A stretch of DNA of 64,000 bases from Phytophthora colocasiae (GCA_018806915.1 JAGKQI010000101.1:868001-932000), one strand, 5' to 3'. Counted from the first letter of the stretch, positions 43,596 to 56,333 are shown. Program-made: numbers and translations. Notes: generated by a model from the letters alone, not told the origin.

Positions 43596-43667
43596 AGCTC
43601 CTACCGGGATTTGAACCCGGATCGCTGGATTCAAAGTCCAGAGTGCTAACCATTACACCATAAGAGC
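43596..43667 (-). tRNA. tRNA-Gln(TTG), pair 1
   Basis: The acceptor stem is GCTCTTA/TAGGAGC and the anticodon loop CTTTGAA; otherwise the body equals the CTG gene. TTTTT follows after TTG. Confidence 0.96.
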
Positions 43668-44337
43668 GTCTAACCCAGCTCTTGCACACCCAATCCGGAA
43701 CACCTCTTACTCTCCATCATCACGCACTTTGCACGCCCTCATCCACATACATCTATCCTCACTACACACACACTCCACCGCCAACTCCAACTCCCCTCAC
43801 ACATTCTCCTACCGTTGACCACACCGCTTCGATCCCCACCTCCAACCGTCCGTTTATCGAACACGCACGCATTTCACAATCGGCACTGCTATTGCTCGTG
43901 ACAGACCTTGACGATGCCAGCTTCCTTTCCCACCACTCTTCCACGAGAACGAGATGGTTCATTAGCTACCGCCTCGCTCGTTCTCTTTCATCGCTCTTCT
44001 GCGTTGCGTGCTTCGATCTGCATGCCGTCTTTCCCGTTGCAGCTCCGCACGTACAAGACACATGGACCACGTCCTAGCAGCAGAGGATGGGTGGGTGATG
44101 GTAGAATGTGTCGGATGACGGCCTGCCACTGACAGCAAAGTTGATACGTGTGTGAGTTGACCGTGCCGTCTATCCGGTGCCATCTGGGCCATTGAGTTGG
44201 CAGCGACGGCGTGTATGGTCCGAGGCACGAGAGTGAATACCACAGCGGCGTAGGATGGGGTAATACGTCAGGCAGGACTAGTGTAAAGAGTAGCAACAAC
44301 CGGGACGTGGTGGTGCCGGCAGGAGCGGTGCAAAACG

Positions 44338-44409
44338 AGGTCCTACCGGGATTTGAACCCGGATCGCTGGATTCAGAGTCCAGAGTGCTAACCATTACAC
44401 CATAAGACC
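44338..44409 (-). tRNA. tRNA-Gln(CTG), pair 2
   Basis: Canonical copy, identical in sequence to pair 1. Confidence 0.96.
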
Positions 44410-44517
44410 AGCACAAACGGACACACACACAAATCAACATTCAAACAGCACTCACAAACATCACAACACAACCACTGCAACACCCACACATCACCCTTCT
44501 AACGCCGCGCAAAAACA

Positions 44518-44589
44518 AGCTCCTACCGGGATTTGAACCCGGATCGCTGGATTCAAAGTCCAGAGTGCTAACCATTACACCATAAGAGC
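44518..44589 (-). tRNA. tRNA-Gln(TTG), pair 2
   Basis: Canonical copy with TTTTT terminator. Confidence 0.96.
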
Positions 44590-45258
44590 GTCTAACCCAG
44601 CTCTTGCACACCCAATCCGGAACACCTCTTACTCTCCATCATCACGCACATTGCACGCCCTCATCCACATACATCTATCCTCACTACACACACACTCCAC
44701 CGCCAACTCCAACTCCCCTCACACATTCTCCTACCGTTGACCACACCGCTTCGATCCCCACCTCCAACCGTCCGTTTATCGAACACGCACGCATTCCACA
44801 ATCGGCACTGCTATTGCTCGTGACAGACCTTGACGATGCCAGCTTCCTTTCCACCACTCTTCCACGAGAACGAGATGGTTCATTAGCTACCGCCTCGCTC
44901 GTTCTCTTTATCGCTCTTCTGCGTTGCGTGCTTCGATCTGGTATGCCGTCTTTCCCGTTGCAGCTCCGCACGTACAAGACACATGGACCACGTCCTAGCA
45001 GCAGAGGATGGGTGGGTGATGGTAGAATGTGTCGGATGACGGCCTGCCACTGACAGCAAAGTTGGTATGTGTGTGAGTTGACCGTGCCGTCTATCCGGTG
45101 CCATCTGGGCCATTGAGTTGGCAGCGACGGCGTGTATGGTCCGAGGCACGAGAGTGAATACCACAGCGGCGTAGGATGGGGTAATACGTCAGGCAGGACT
45201 AGTGTAAAGAGTAGCAACAACCGGGACGTGGTGGTGCCGGCAGGAGCGGTGCAAAACG

Positions 45259-45330
45259 AGGTCCTACCGGGATTTGAACCCGGATCGCTGGATTCAGAGT
45301 CCAGAGTGCTAACCATTACACCATAAGACC
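45259..45330 (-). tRNA. tRNA-Gln(CTG), pair 3
   Basis: Canonical copy; the 5' flank reads GTTGG instead of GCTGG. Confidence 0.96.
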
Positions 45331-45437
45331 AACACAAACGGACACACACACAAATCAACATTCAAACAGCACTCACAAACATCACAACACAACCACTGCA
45401 ACACCCACACATCACCCTTCTAACGCCGCGCAAAACA

Positions 45438-45509
45438 AGCTCCTACCGGGATTTGAACCCGGATCGCTGGATTCAAAGTCCAGAGTGCTAACCATTACAC
45501 CTTAAGAGC
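45438..45509 (-). tRNA. tRNA-Gln(TTG), pair 3, with A at position 8
   Basis: Everything is canonical except that the near-universal T8 is A (CTTAAGG instead of CTTATGG). T8 pairs with A14 in the tRNA core, so folding may be impaired. Confidence 0.85.
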
Positions 45510-46186
45510 GTCTAACCCAGCTCTTGCACACCCTATCCGGAACACGCTCGAGTCGCTCTTACTCTTCCATTATCACGCACTTTGCACGCCCTCATCCACA
45601 TACATCTATCCTCACTACACACACTCCACCGCCAACTCCAACTCCCTCACACATTCTCCTACCGTTGACCACACCGCTTCGATCCCCACCTCCAACCGTC
45701 CGTTTATCGAACACGCACGCATTCCACAATCGGCACTGCTATTGCTCGTGACAGACCTTGACGATGCCAGCTTCCTTTCCCACCACTCTTCCACGAGAAC
45801 GAGATGGTTCATTAGCTACCGCCTCGCTCGTTCTCTTTCATCGCTCTTCTGCGTTGCGTGCTTCGATCTGCATGCCGTCTTTCCCGTTGCAGCTCCGCAC
45901 GTACAAGACACATGGACCACGTCCTAGCAGCAGAGGATGGGTGGGTGATGGTAGAATGTGTCGGATGACGGCCTGCCACTGACAGCAAAGTTGATACGTG
46001 TGTGAGTTGACCGTGCCGTCTATCCGGTGCCATCTGGGCCATTGAGTTGGCAGCGACGGCGTGTATGGTCCGAGGCACGAGAGTGAATACCACAGCGGCG
46101 TAGGATGGGTAATACGTCAGGCAGGACTAGTGTAAAGAGTAGCAACAACCGGGACGTGGTGGTGCCGGCAGGAGCGGTGCAAAACG

Positions 46187-46259
46187 AGGTCCTACCGGGA
46201 TTTGAACCCGGATCGCTGGATTCAGGAGTCCAGAGTGCTAACCATTACACCATAAGACC
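46187..46259 (-). tRNA. tRNA-Gln(CTG), pair 4, with 8-nt anticodon loop
   Basis: 73 nt. One extra C makes the loop CTCCTGAA between intact CTGGA/TCCAG stems; the rest is canonical, with a TTTT terminator. It could act as a +1 frameshifting tRNA or be inactive. Confidence 0.85.
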
Positions 46260-46366
46260 AGCACAAACGGACACACACACAAATCAACATTCAAACAGCA
46301 CTCACAAACATCACAACACAACCACTGCAACACCCACACATCACCCTTCTAACGCCGCGCAAAACA

Positions 46367-46438
46367 AGCTCCTACCGGGATTTGAACCCGGATCGCTGGA
46401 TTCAAAGTCCAGAGTGCTAACCATTACACCATAAGAGC
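46367..46438 (-). tRNA. tRNA-Gln(TTG), pair 4
   Basis: Canonical copy; terminator is TTTT. Confidence 0.96.
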
Positions 46439-47107
46439 GTCTAACCCAGCTCTTGCACACCCAATCCGGAACACCTCTTACTCTCCATCATCACGCACAT
46501 TGCACGCCCTCATCCACATACATCTATCCTCACTACACACACACTCCACCGCCAACTCCAACTCCTCACACATTCTCCTACCGTTGACCACACCGCTTCG
46601 ATCCCCACCTCCAACCGTCCGTTTATCGAACACGCACGCATTCCACAATCGGCACTGCTATTGCTCGTGACAGACCTTGACGATGCCAGCTTCCTTTCCC
46701 ACCACTCTTCCACGAGAACGAGATGGTTCATTAGCTACCGCCTCGCTCGTTCTCTTTTATCGCTCTTCTGCGTTGCGTGCTTCGATCTGCATGCCGTCTT
46801 TCCCGTTGCAGCTCCGCACGTACAAGACACATGGACCACGTCCTAGCAGCAGAGGATGGGTGGGTGATGGTAGAATGTGTCGGATGACGGCCTGCCACTG
46901 ACAGCAAAGTTGGTATGTGTGTGAGTTGACCGTGCCGTCTATCCGGTGCCATCTGGGCCATTGAGTTGGCAGCGACGGCGTGTATGGTCCGAGGCACGAG
47001 AGTGAATACCACAGCGGCGTAGGGATGGGGTAATACGTCAGGCAGGACTAGTGTAAAGAGTAGCAACAACCGGGACGTGGTGGTGCCGGCAGGAGCGGTG
47101 CAAAACG

Positions 47108-47179
47108 AGGTCCTACCGGGATTTGAACCCGGATCGCTGGATTCAGAGTCCAGAGTGCTAACCATTACACCATAAGACC
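47108..47179 (-). tRNA. tRNA-Gln(CTG), pair 5
   Basis: Canonical; the gap to the TTG gene is 111 nt because of a 3-nt insertion (AAC) in the 5' flank. Confidence 0.96.
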
Positions 47180-47290
47180 AACAGCACAAACGGACACACA
47201 CACAAATCAACATTCAAACAGCACTCACAAACATCACAACACAACCACTGCAACACCCACACATCACCCTTCTAACGCCGCGCAAAAACA

Positions 47291-47362
47291 AGCTCCTACC
47301 GGGATTTGAACCCGGATCGCTGGATTCAAAGTCCAGAGTGCTAACCATTACACCATAAGAGC
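47291..47362 (-). tRNA. tRNA-Gln(TTG), pair 5
   Basis: Canonical copy with TTTTT terminator. Confidence 0.96.
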
Positions 47363-48042
47363 GTCTAACCCAGCTCTTGCACACCCAATCCGGAACACGC
47401 TCGAGTCGCTCTTACTCTCCATTATCACGCACTTTGCACGCCCTCATCCACATACATCTATCCTCACTACACACACACTCCACCGCCAACTCCAACTCCC
47501 CTCACACATTCTCCTACCGTTGACCACACCGCTTCGATCCCCACCTCCAACCGTCCGTTTATCGAACACGCACGCATTCCACAATCGGCACTGCTATTGC
47601 TCGTGACAGACCTTGACGATGCCAGCTTCCTTTCCCACCACTCTTCCACGAGAACGAGATGGTTCATTAGCTACCGCCTCGCTCGTTCTCTTTTATCGCT
47701 CTTCTGCGTTGCGTGCTTCGATCTGCATGCCGTCTTTCCCGTTGCAGCTCCGCACGTACAAGACACATGGACCACGTCCTAGCAGCAGAGGATGGGTGAG
47801 TGATGGTAGAATGCGTCGGATGACGGCCTGCCACTGACAGCAAAGTTGATACGTGTGTGAGTTGACCGTGCCGTCTATCCGGTGCCATCTGGGCCATTGA
47901 GTTGGCAGCGACGGCTTGTATGGTCCGAGGCACGAGAGTGAATACCACAGCGGCGTAGGATGGGGTAATACGTCAGGCAGGACTAGTGTAAAGAGTAGCA
48001 ACAACCGGGACGTGGTGGTGCCGGCAAGAGCGGTGCAAAACG

Positions 48043-48114
48043 AGGTCCTACCGGGATTTGAACCCGGATCGCTGGATTCAGAGTCCAGAGTGCTAACCAT
48101 TACACCATAAGACC
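48043..48114 (-). tRNA. tRNA-Gln(CTG), pair 6
   Basis: Canonical copy; one substitution lies downstream of the terminator (CCGGCAAGAG on the plus strand). Confidence 0.96.
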
Positions 48115-48222
48115 AACACAAACGGACACACACACAAATCAACATTCAAACAGCACTCACAAACATCACAACACAACCACTGCAACACCCACACATCACC
48201 CTTCTAACGCCGCGCAAAAACA

Positions 48223-48294
48223 AGCTCCTACCGGGATTTGAACCCGGATCGCTGGATTCAAAGTCCAGAGTGCTAACCATTACACCATAAGAGC
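48223..48294 (-). tRNA. tRNA-Gln(TTG), pair 6
   Basis: Canonical copy with TTTTT terminator. Confidence 0.96.
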
Positions 48295-48973
48295 GTCTAA
48301 CCCAGCTCTTGCACACCCAATCCGGAACACGCTCGAGTCGCTCTTACTCTCCATTATCACGCACTTTGCACGCCCTCATCCACATACATCTATCCTCACT
48401 ACACACACACTCCACCGCCAACTCCAACTCCCCTCACACATTCTCCTACCGTTGACCACACCGCTTCGATCCCCACCTCCAACCGTCCGTTTATCGAACA
48501 CGCACGCATTCCACAATCGGCACTGCTATTGCTCGTGACAGACCTTGACGATGCCAGCTTCCTTTCCCACCACTCTTCCACGAGAACGAGATGGTTCATT
48601 AGCTACCGCCTCGCTCGTTCTCTTTCATCGCTCTTCTGCGTTGCGTGCTTCGATCTGCATGCCGTCTTTCCCGTTGCAGCTCCGCACGTACAAGACACAT
48701 GGACCACGTCCTAGCAGCAGAGGATGGGTGGGTGATGGTAGAATGTGTCGGATGACGGCCTGCCACTGACAGCAAAGTTGATACGTGTGTGAGTTGACCG
48801 TGCCGTCTATCCGGTGCCATCTGGGCCATTGAGTTGGCAGCGACGGCGTGTATGGTCCGAGGCACGAGAGTGAATACCACAGCGGCGTAGGATGGGGTAA
48901 TACGTCAGGCAGGACTAGTGTAAAGAGTAGCAACAACCGGGACGTGGTGGTGCCGGCAGGAGCGGTGCAAACG

Positions 48974-49045
48974 AGGTCCTACCGGGATTTGAACCCGGAT
49001 CGCTGGATTCAGAGTCCAGAGTGCTAACCATTACACCATAAGACC
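48974..49045 (-). tRNA. tRNA-Gln(CTG), pair 7, weak terminator
   Basis: Canonical body, but only TTT follows (48969-48971), below the usual four T of Pol III terminators. Confidence 0.94.
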
Positions 49046-49153
49046 AGCACAAACGGACACACACACAAATCAACATTCAAACAGCACTCACAAACATCAC
49101 AACACAACCACTGCAACACCCACACATCACCCTTCTAACGCCGCGCAAAAACA

Positions 49154-49225
49154 AGCTCCTACCGGGATTTGAACCCGGATCGCTGGATTCAAAGTCCAGA
49201 GTGCTAACCATTACACCATAAGAGC
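49154..49225 (-). tRNA. tRNA-Gln(TTG), pair 7
   Basis: Canonical copy with TTTTT terminator. Confidence 0.96.
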
Positions 49226-49897
49226 GTCTAACCCAGCTCTTGCACACCCAATCCGGAACACCTCTTACTCTCCATCATCACGCACATTGCACGCCCTCAT
49301 CCACATACATCTATCCTCACTACACACACACTCCACCGCCAACTCCAACTCCCCTCACACATTCTCCTACCGTTGACCACACCGCTTCGATCCCCACCTC
49401 CAACCGTCCGTTTATCGAACACGCACGCATTCCACAATCGGCACTGCTATTGCTCGTGACAGACCTTGACGATGCCAGCTTCCTTTCCCACCACTCTTCC
49501 ACGAGAACGAGATGGTTCATTAGCTACCGCCTCGCTCGTTCTCTCTTTTATCGCTCTTCTGCGTTGCGTGCTTCGATCTGCATGCCGTCTTTCCCGTTGC
49601 AGCTCCGCACGTACAAGACACATGGACCACGTCCTAGCAGCAGAGGATGGGTGGGTGATGGTAGAATGTGTCGGATGACGGCCTGCCACTGACAGCAAAG
49701 TTGGTATGTGTGTGAGTTGACCGTGCCGTCTATCCGGTGCCATCTGGGCCATTGAGTTGGCAGCGACGGCGTGTATGGTCCGAGGCACGAGAGTGAATAC
49801 CACAGCGGCGTAGGATGGGGTAATACGTCAGGCAGGACTAGTGTAAAGAGTAGCAACAACCGGGACGTGGTGGTGCCGGCAGGAGCGGTGCAAAACG

Positions 49898-49969
49898 AGG
49901 TCCTACCGGGATTTGAACCCGGATCGCTGGATTCAGAGTCCAGAGTGCTAACCATTACACCATAAGACC
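49898..49969 (-). tRNA. tRNA-Gln(CTG), pair 8
   Basis: Canonical copy with GTTGG 5' flank as in pair 3. Confidence 0.96.
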
Positions 49970-50077
49970 AACACAAACGGACACACACACAAATCAACAT
50001 TCAAACAGCACTCACAAACATCACAACACAACCACTGCAACACCCACACATCACCCTTCTAACGCCGCGCAAAAACA

Positions 50078-50149
50078 AGCTCCTACCGGGATTTGAACCC
50101 GGATCGCTGGATTCAAAGTCCAGAGTGCTAACCATTACACCATAAGAGC
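50078..50149 (-). tRNA. tRNA-Gln(TTG), pair 8
   Basis: Canonical copy with TTTTT terminator. Confidence 0.96.
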
Positions 50150-50829
50150 GTCTAACCCAGCTCTTGCACACCCAATCCGGAACACGCTCGAGTCGCTCTT
50201 ACTCTCCATTATCACGCACTTTGCACGCCCTCATCCACATACATCTATCCTCACTACACACACACTCCACCGCCAACTCCAACTCCCCTCACACATTCTC
50301 CTACCGTTGACCACACCGCTTCGATCCCCACCTCCAACCGTCCGTTTATCGAACACGCACGCATTCCACAATCGGCACTGCTATTGCTCGTGACAGACCT
50401 TGACGATGCCAGCTTCCTTTCCCACCACTCTTCCACGAGAACGAGATGGTTCATTAGCTACCGCCTCGCTCGTTCTCTTTCATCGCTCTTCTGCGTTGCG
50501 TGCTTCGATCTGCATGCCGTCTTTCCCGTTGCAGCTCCGCACGTACAAGACACATGGACCACGTCCTAGCAGCAGAGGATGGGTGGGTGATGGTAGAATG
50601 TGTCGGATGACGGCCTGCCACTGACAGCAAAGTTGGTATGTGTGTGAGTTGACCGTGCCGTCTATCCGGTGCCATCTGGGCCATTGAGTTGGCAGCGACG
50701 GCGTGTATGGTCCGAGGCACGAGAGTGAATACCACAGCGGCGTAGGATGGGGTAATACGTCAGGCAGGACTAGTGTAAAGAGTAGCAACAACCGGGACGT
50801 GGTGGTGCCGGCAGGAGCGGTGCAAAACG

Positions 50830-50901
50830 AGGTCCTACCGGGATTTGAACCCGGATCGCTGGATTCAGAGTCCAGAGTGCTAACCATTACACCATAAGAC
50901 C
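50830..50901 (-). tRNA. tRNA-Gln(CTG), pair 9
   Basis: Canonical body; the upstream 25 bp differ from all other units (50902-50928). Confidence 0.95.
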
Positions 50902-50997
50902 AGCAAAAACGGAAAGACCACCACATCAACATTCAAACAGCACTCACAAACATCACAACACAACCACTGCAACACCCACACATCACCCTTCTAACGC

Positions 50998-51040
50998 CTG
51001 GATTCAAAGTCCAGAGTGCTAACCATTACACCATAAGAGC
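50998..51040 (-). pseudogene. Truncated tRNA-Gln(TTG), pair 9
   Basis: It keeps the 5' acceptor strand, D arm and anticodon arm (CTTTGAA) but lacks the variable loop, T arm, 3' acceptor strand and terminator. The deletion joins directly to the spacer at TAACGCC. Confidence 0.93.
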
Positions 51041-51720
51041 GTCTAACCCAGCTCTTGCACACCCAATCCGGAACACGCTCGAGTCGCTCTTACTCTCCAT
51101 CATCACGCACATTGCACGCCCTCATCCACATACATCTATCCTCACTACACACACACTCCACCGCCAACTCCAACTCCCCTCACACATTCTCCTACCGTTG
51201 ACCACACCGCTTCGATCCCCACCTCCAACCGTCCGTTTATCGAACACGCACGCATTCCACAATCGGCACTGCTATTGCTCGTGACAGACCTTGACGATGC
51301 CAGCTTCCTTTCCCACCACTCTTCCACGAGAACGAGATGGTTCATTAGCTACCGCCTCGCTCGTTCTCTTTTATCGCTCTTCTGCGTTGCGTGCTTCGAT
51401 CTGCATGCCGTCTTTCCCGTTGCAGCTCCGCACGTACAAGACACATGGACCACGTCCTAGCAGCAGAGGATGGGTGGGTGATGGTAGAATGTGTCGGATG
51501 ACGGCCTGCCACTGACAGCAAAGTTGGTATGTGTGTGAGTTGACCGTGCCGTCTATCCGGTGCCATCTGGGCCATTGAGTTGGCAGCGACGGCGTGTATG
51601 GTCCGAGGCACGAGAGTGAATACCACAGCGGCGTAGGATGGGGTAATACGTCAGGCAGGACTAGTGTAAAGAGTAGCAACAACCGGGACGTGGTGGTGCC
51701 GGCAGGAGCGGTGCAAAACG

Positions 51721-51793
51721 AGGTCCTACCGGGATTTGAACCCGGATCGCTGGATTCAGGAGTCCAGAGTGCTAACCATTACACCATAAGACC
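51721..51793 (-). tRNA. tRNA-Gln(CTG), pair 10, with 8-nt anticodon loop
   Basis: 73 nt; same CTCCTGAA loop as pair 4, TTTT terminator present. Confidence 0.85.
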
Positions 51794-51889
51794 AGCACAA
51801 ACGGACACACACACAAATCAACATTCAAACAGCACTCACAAACATCACAACACAACCACTGCAACACCCACACATCACCCTTCTAACGC

Positions 51890-51953
51890 CCGGGATTTGA
51901 ACCCGGATCGCTGGATTCAAAGTCCAGAGTGCTAACCATTACACCATAAGAGC
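51890..51953 (-). pseudogene. Truncated tRNA-Gln(TTG), pair 10
   Basis: It retains everything through the T-stem (CCGGG/CCCGG) but the 3' acceptor strand, discriminator and terminator are deleted; spacer TAACGC abuts the T-stem. Confidence 0.92.
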
Positions 51954-52635
51954 GTCTAACCCAGCTCTTGCACACCCAATCCGGAACACGCTCGAGTCGC
52001 TCTTACTCTCCATCATCACGCACTTTGCACGCCCTCATCCACATACATCTATCCTCACTACACACACACTCCACCGCCAACTCCAACTCCCCTCACACAT
52101 TCTCCTACCGTTGACCACACCGCTTCGATCCCCACCTCCAACCGTCCGTTTATCGAACACGCACGCATTCCACAATCGGCACTGCTATTGCTCGTGACAG
52201 ACCTTGACGATGCCAGCTTCCTTTCCCACCACTCTTCCACGAGAACGAGATGGTTCATTAGTTACCGCCTCGCTCGTTCTCTTTTATCGCTCTTCTGCGT
52301 TGCGTGCTTCGATCTGCATGCCGTCTTTCCCGTTGCAGCTCCGCACGTACAAGACACATGGACCACGTCCTAGCAGCAGAGGATGGGTGGGTGATGGTAG
52401 AATGTGTCGGATGACGGCCTGCCACTGACAGCAAAGTTGATACGTGTGTGAGTTGACCGTGCCGTCTATCCGGTGCCATCTGGGCCATTGAGTTGGCAGC
52501 GACGGCGTGTATGGTCCGGAGGCACGAGAGTGAATACCACAGCGGCGTAGGATGGAGTAATACGTCAGGCAGGACTCAGTGTAAAGAGTAGCAACAACCG
52601 GGACGTGGTGGTGCCGGCAGGAGCGGTGCAAAACG

Positions 52636-52707
52636 AGGTCCTACCGGGATTTGAACCCGGATCGCTGGATTCAGAGTCCAGAGTGCTAACCATTACACCA
52701 TAAGACC
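52636..52707 (-). tRNA. tRNA-Gln(CTG), pair 11
   Basis: Canonical copy with TTTT terminator. Confidence 0.96.
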
Positions 52708-52814
52708 AGCACAAACGGACACACACACAAATCAACATTCAAACAGCACTCACAAACATCACAACACAACCACTGCAACACCCACACATCACCCTTCTAA
52801 CGCCGCGCAAAACA

Positions 52815-52886
52815 AGCTCCTACCGGGATTTGAACCCGGATCGCTGGATTCAAAGTCCAGAGTGCTAACCATTACACCATAAGAGC
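52815..52886 (-). tRNA. tRNA-Gln(TTG), pair 11
   Basis: Canonical copy with TTTT terminator. Confidence 0.96.
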
Positions 52887-53553
52887 GTCTAACCCAGCTC
52901 TTGCACACCCAATCCGGAACACCTCTTACTTCCATCATCACGCACATTGCACGCCCTCATCCACATACATCTATCCTCACTACACACACACTCCACCGCC
53001 AACTCCAACTCCTCACACATTCTCCTACCGTTGACCACACCGCTTCGATCCCCACCTCCAACCGTCCGTTTATCGAACACGCACGCATTCCACAATCGGC
53101 ACTGCTATTGCTCGTGACAGACCTTGACGATGCCAGCTTCCTTTCCCACCACTCTTCCACGAGAACGAGATGGTTCATTAGCTACCGCCTCGCTCGTTCT
53201 CTTTTATCGCTCTTCTGCGTTGCGTGCTTCGATCTGCATGCCGTCTTTCCCGTTGCAGCTCCGCACGTACAAGACACATGGACCACGTCCTAGCAGCAGA
53301 GGATGGGTGGGTGATGGTAGAATGTGTCGGATGACGGCCTGCCACTGACAGCAAAGTTGGTATGTGTGTGAGTTGACCGTGCCGTCTATCCGGTGCCATC
53401 TGGGCCATTGAGTTGGCAGCGACGGCGTGTATGGTCCGAGGCACGAGAGTGAATACCACAGCGGCGTAGGATGGGGTAATACGTCAGGCAGGACTAGTGT
53501 AAAGAGTAGCAACAACCGGGACGTGGTGGTGCCGGCAGGAGCGGTGCAAAACG

Positions 53554-53625
53554 AGGTCCTACCGGGATTTGAACCCGGATCGCTGGATTCAGAGTCCAGA
53601 GTGCTAACCATTACACCATAAGACC
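53554..53625 (-). tRNA. tRNA-Gln(CTG), pair 12
   Basis: Canonical copy with TTTT terminator. Confidence 0.96.
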
Positions 53626-53733
53626 AGCACAAACGGACACACACACAAATCAACATTCAAACAGCACTCACAAACATCACAACACAACCACTGCAACACC
53701 CACACATCACCCTTCTAACGCCGCGCAAAAACA

Positions 53734-53805
53734 AGCTCCTACCGGGATTTGAACCCGGATCGCTGGATTCAAAGTCCAGAGTGCTAACCATTACACCATA
53801 AGAGC
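53734..53805 (-). tRNA. tRNA-Gln(TTG), pair 12
   Basis: Canonical copy; the spacer to its right carries a rearranged patch at 53942-54042. Confidence 0.96.
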
Positions 53806-54483
53806 GTCTAACCCAGCTCTTGCACACCCAATCCGGAACACCTCTTACTCTCCATCATCACGCACATTGCACGCCCTCATCCACATACATCTATCCTCAC
53901 TACACACACACTCCACCGCCAACTCCAACTCCCCTCACACATTCAAAGTCCAGAGTTGACTACACCGCTTCGATCCCCACCTCCAACCGTCCGTTTATCG
54001 AACACGCACGCATTCCATCAATCACGCACTTTGCACGCCCTCGTGACAGACCTTGACGATGCCAGCTTCCTTTCCCACCACTCTTCCACGAGAACGAGAT
54101 GGTTCATTAGCTACCGCCTCGCTCGTTCTCTTTTATCGCTCTTCTGCGTTGCGTGCTTCGATCTGCATGCCGTCTTTCCCGTTGCAGCTCCGCACGTACA
54201 AGACACATGGACCACGTCCTAGCAGCAGAGGATGGGTGGGTGATGGTAGAATGTGTCGGATGACGGCCTGCCACTGACAGCAAAGTTGGTATGTGTGTGA
54301 GTTGACCGTGCCGTCTATCCGGTGCCATCTGGGCCATTGAGTTGGCAGCGACGGCGTGTATGGTCCGAGGCACGAGAGTGAATACCACAGCGGCGTAGGA
54401 TGGGGTAATACGTCAGGCAGGACTAGTGTAAAAGAGTAGCAACAACCGGGACGTGGTGGTGCCGGCAGGAGCGGTGCAAAACG

Positions 54484-54555
54484 AGGTCCTACCGGGATTT
54501 GAACCCGGATCGCTGGATTCAGAGTCCAGAGTGCTAACCATTACACCATAAGACC
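54484..54555 (-). tRNA. tRNA-Gln(CTG), pair 13
   Basis: Canonical copy with TTTT terminator. Confidence 0.96.
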
Positions 54556-54663
54556 AGCACAAACGGACACACACACAAATCAACATTCAAACAGCACTCA
54601 CAAACATCACAACACAACCACTGCAACACCCACACATCACCCTTCTAACGCCGCGCAAAAACA

Positions 54664-54735
54664 AGCTCCTACCGGGATTTGAACCCGGATCGCTGGATTC
54701 AAAGTCCAGAGTGCTAACCATTACACCATAAGAGC
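54664..54735 (-). tRNA. tRNA-Gln(TTG), pair 13
   Basis: Canonical copy with TTTTT terminator. Confidence 0.96.
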
Positions 54736-55405
54736 GTCTAACCCAGCTCTTGCACACCCAATCCGGAACACCTCTTACTCTCCATCATCACGCACATTGC
54801 ACGCCCTCATCCACATACATCTATCCTCACTACACACACACTCCACCGCCAACTCCAACTCCCCTCACACATTCTCCTACCGTTGACCACACCGCTTCGA
54901 TCCCCACCTCCAACCGTCCGTTTATCGAACACGCACGCATTCCACAATCGGCACTGCTATTGCTCGTGACAGACCTTGACGATGCCAGCTTCCTTTCCCA
55001 CCACTCTTCCACGAGAACGAGATGGTTCATTAGCTACCGCCTCGCTCGTTCTCTTTTATCGCTCTTCTGCGTTGCGTGCTTCGATCTGCATGCCGTCTTT
55101 CCCGTTGCAGCTCCGCACGTACAAGACACATGGACCACGTCCTAGCAGCAGAGGATGGGTGGGTGATGGTAGAATGCGTCGGATGACGGCCTGCCACTGA
55201 CAGCAAAGTTGATACGTGTGTGAGTTGACCGTGCCGTCTATCCGGTGCCATCTGGGCCATTGAGTTGGCAGCGACGGCTTGTATGGTCCGAGGCACGAGA
55301 GTGAATACCACAGCGGCGTAGGATGGGGTAATACGTCAGGCAGGACTAGTGTAAAGAGTAGCAACAACCGGGACGTGGTGGTGCCGGCAGGAGCGGTGCA
55401 AAACG

Positions 55406-55477
55406 AGGTCCTACCGGGATTTGAACCCGGATCGCTGGATTCAGAGTCCAGAGTGCTAACCATTACACCATAAGACC
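55406..55477 (-). tRNA. tRNA-Gln(CTG), pair 14
   Basis: Canonical copy with TTTT terminator. Confidence 0.96.
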
Positions 55478-55584
55478 AGCACAAACGGACACACACACAA
55501 ATCAACATTCAAACAGCACTCACAAACATCACAACACAACCACTGCAACACCCACACATCACCCTTCTAACGCCGCGCAAAACA

Positions 55585-55656
55585 AGCTCCTACCGGGATT
55601 TGAACCCGGATCGCTGGATTCAAAGTCCAGAGTGCTAACCATTACACCATAAGAGC
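55585..55656 (-). tRNA. tRNA-Gln(TTG), pair 14
   Basis: Canonical copy with TTTT terminator. Confidence 0.96.
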
Positions 55657-56333
55657 GTCTAACCCAGCTCTTGCACACCCAATCCGGAACACGCTCGAGT
55701 CGGTCTTACTCTCCATCATCACGCACTTTGCACGCCCTCATCCACATACATCTATCCTCACTACACACACACTCCACCGCCAACTCCAACTCCTCACACA
55801 TTCTCCTACCGTTGACCACACCGCTTCGATCCCCACCTCCAACCGTCCGTTTATCGAACACGCACGCATTCCACAATCGGCACTGCTATTGCTCGTGACA
55901 GACCTTGACGATGCCAGCTTCCTTTCCCACCACTCTTCCACGAGAACGAGATGGTTCATTAGCTACCGCCTCGCTCTGTTCTCTTTTATCGCTCTTCTGC
56001 GTTGCGTGCTTCGATCTGCATGCCGTCTTTCCCGTTGCAGCTCCGCACGTACAAGACACATGGACCACGTCCTAGCAGCAGAGGATGGGTGGGTGATGGT
56101 AGAATGCGTCGGATGACGGCCTGCCACTGACAGCAAAGTTGATACGTGTGTGAGTTGACCGTGCCGTCTATCCGGTGCCATCTGGGCCATTGAGTTGGCA
56201 GCGACGGCGTGTATGGTCCGAGGCACGAGAGTGAATACCACAGCGGCGTAGGATGGGGTAATACGTCAGGCAGGACTAGTGTAAAGAGTAGCAACAACCG
56301 GGACGTGGTGGTGCCGGCAGGAGCGGTGCAACG

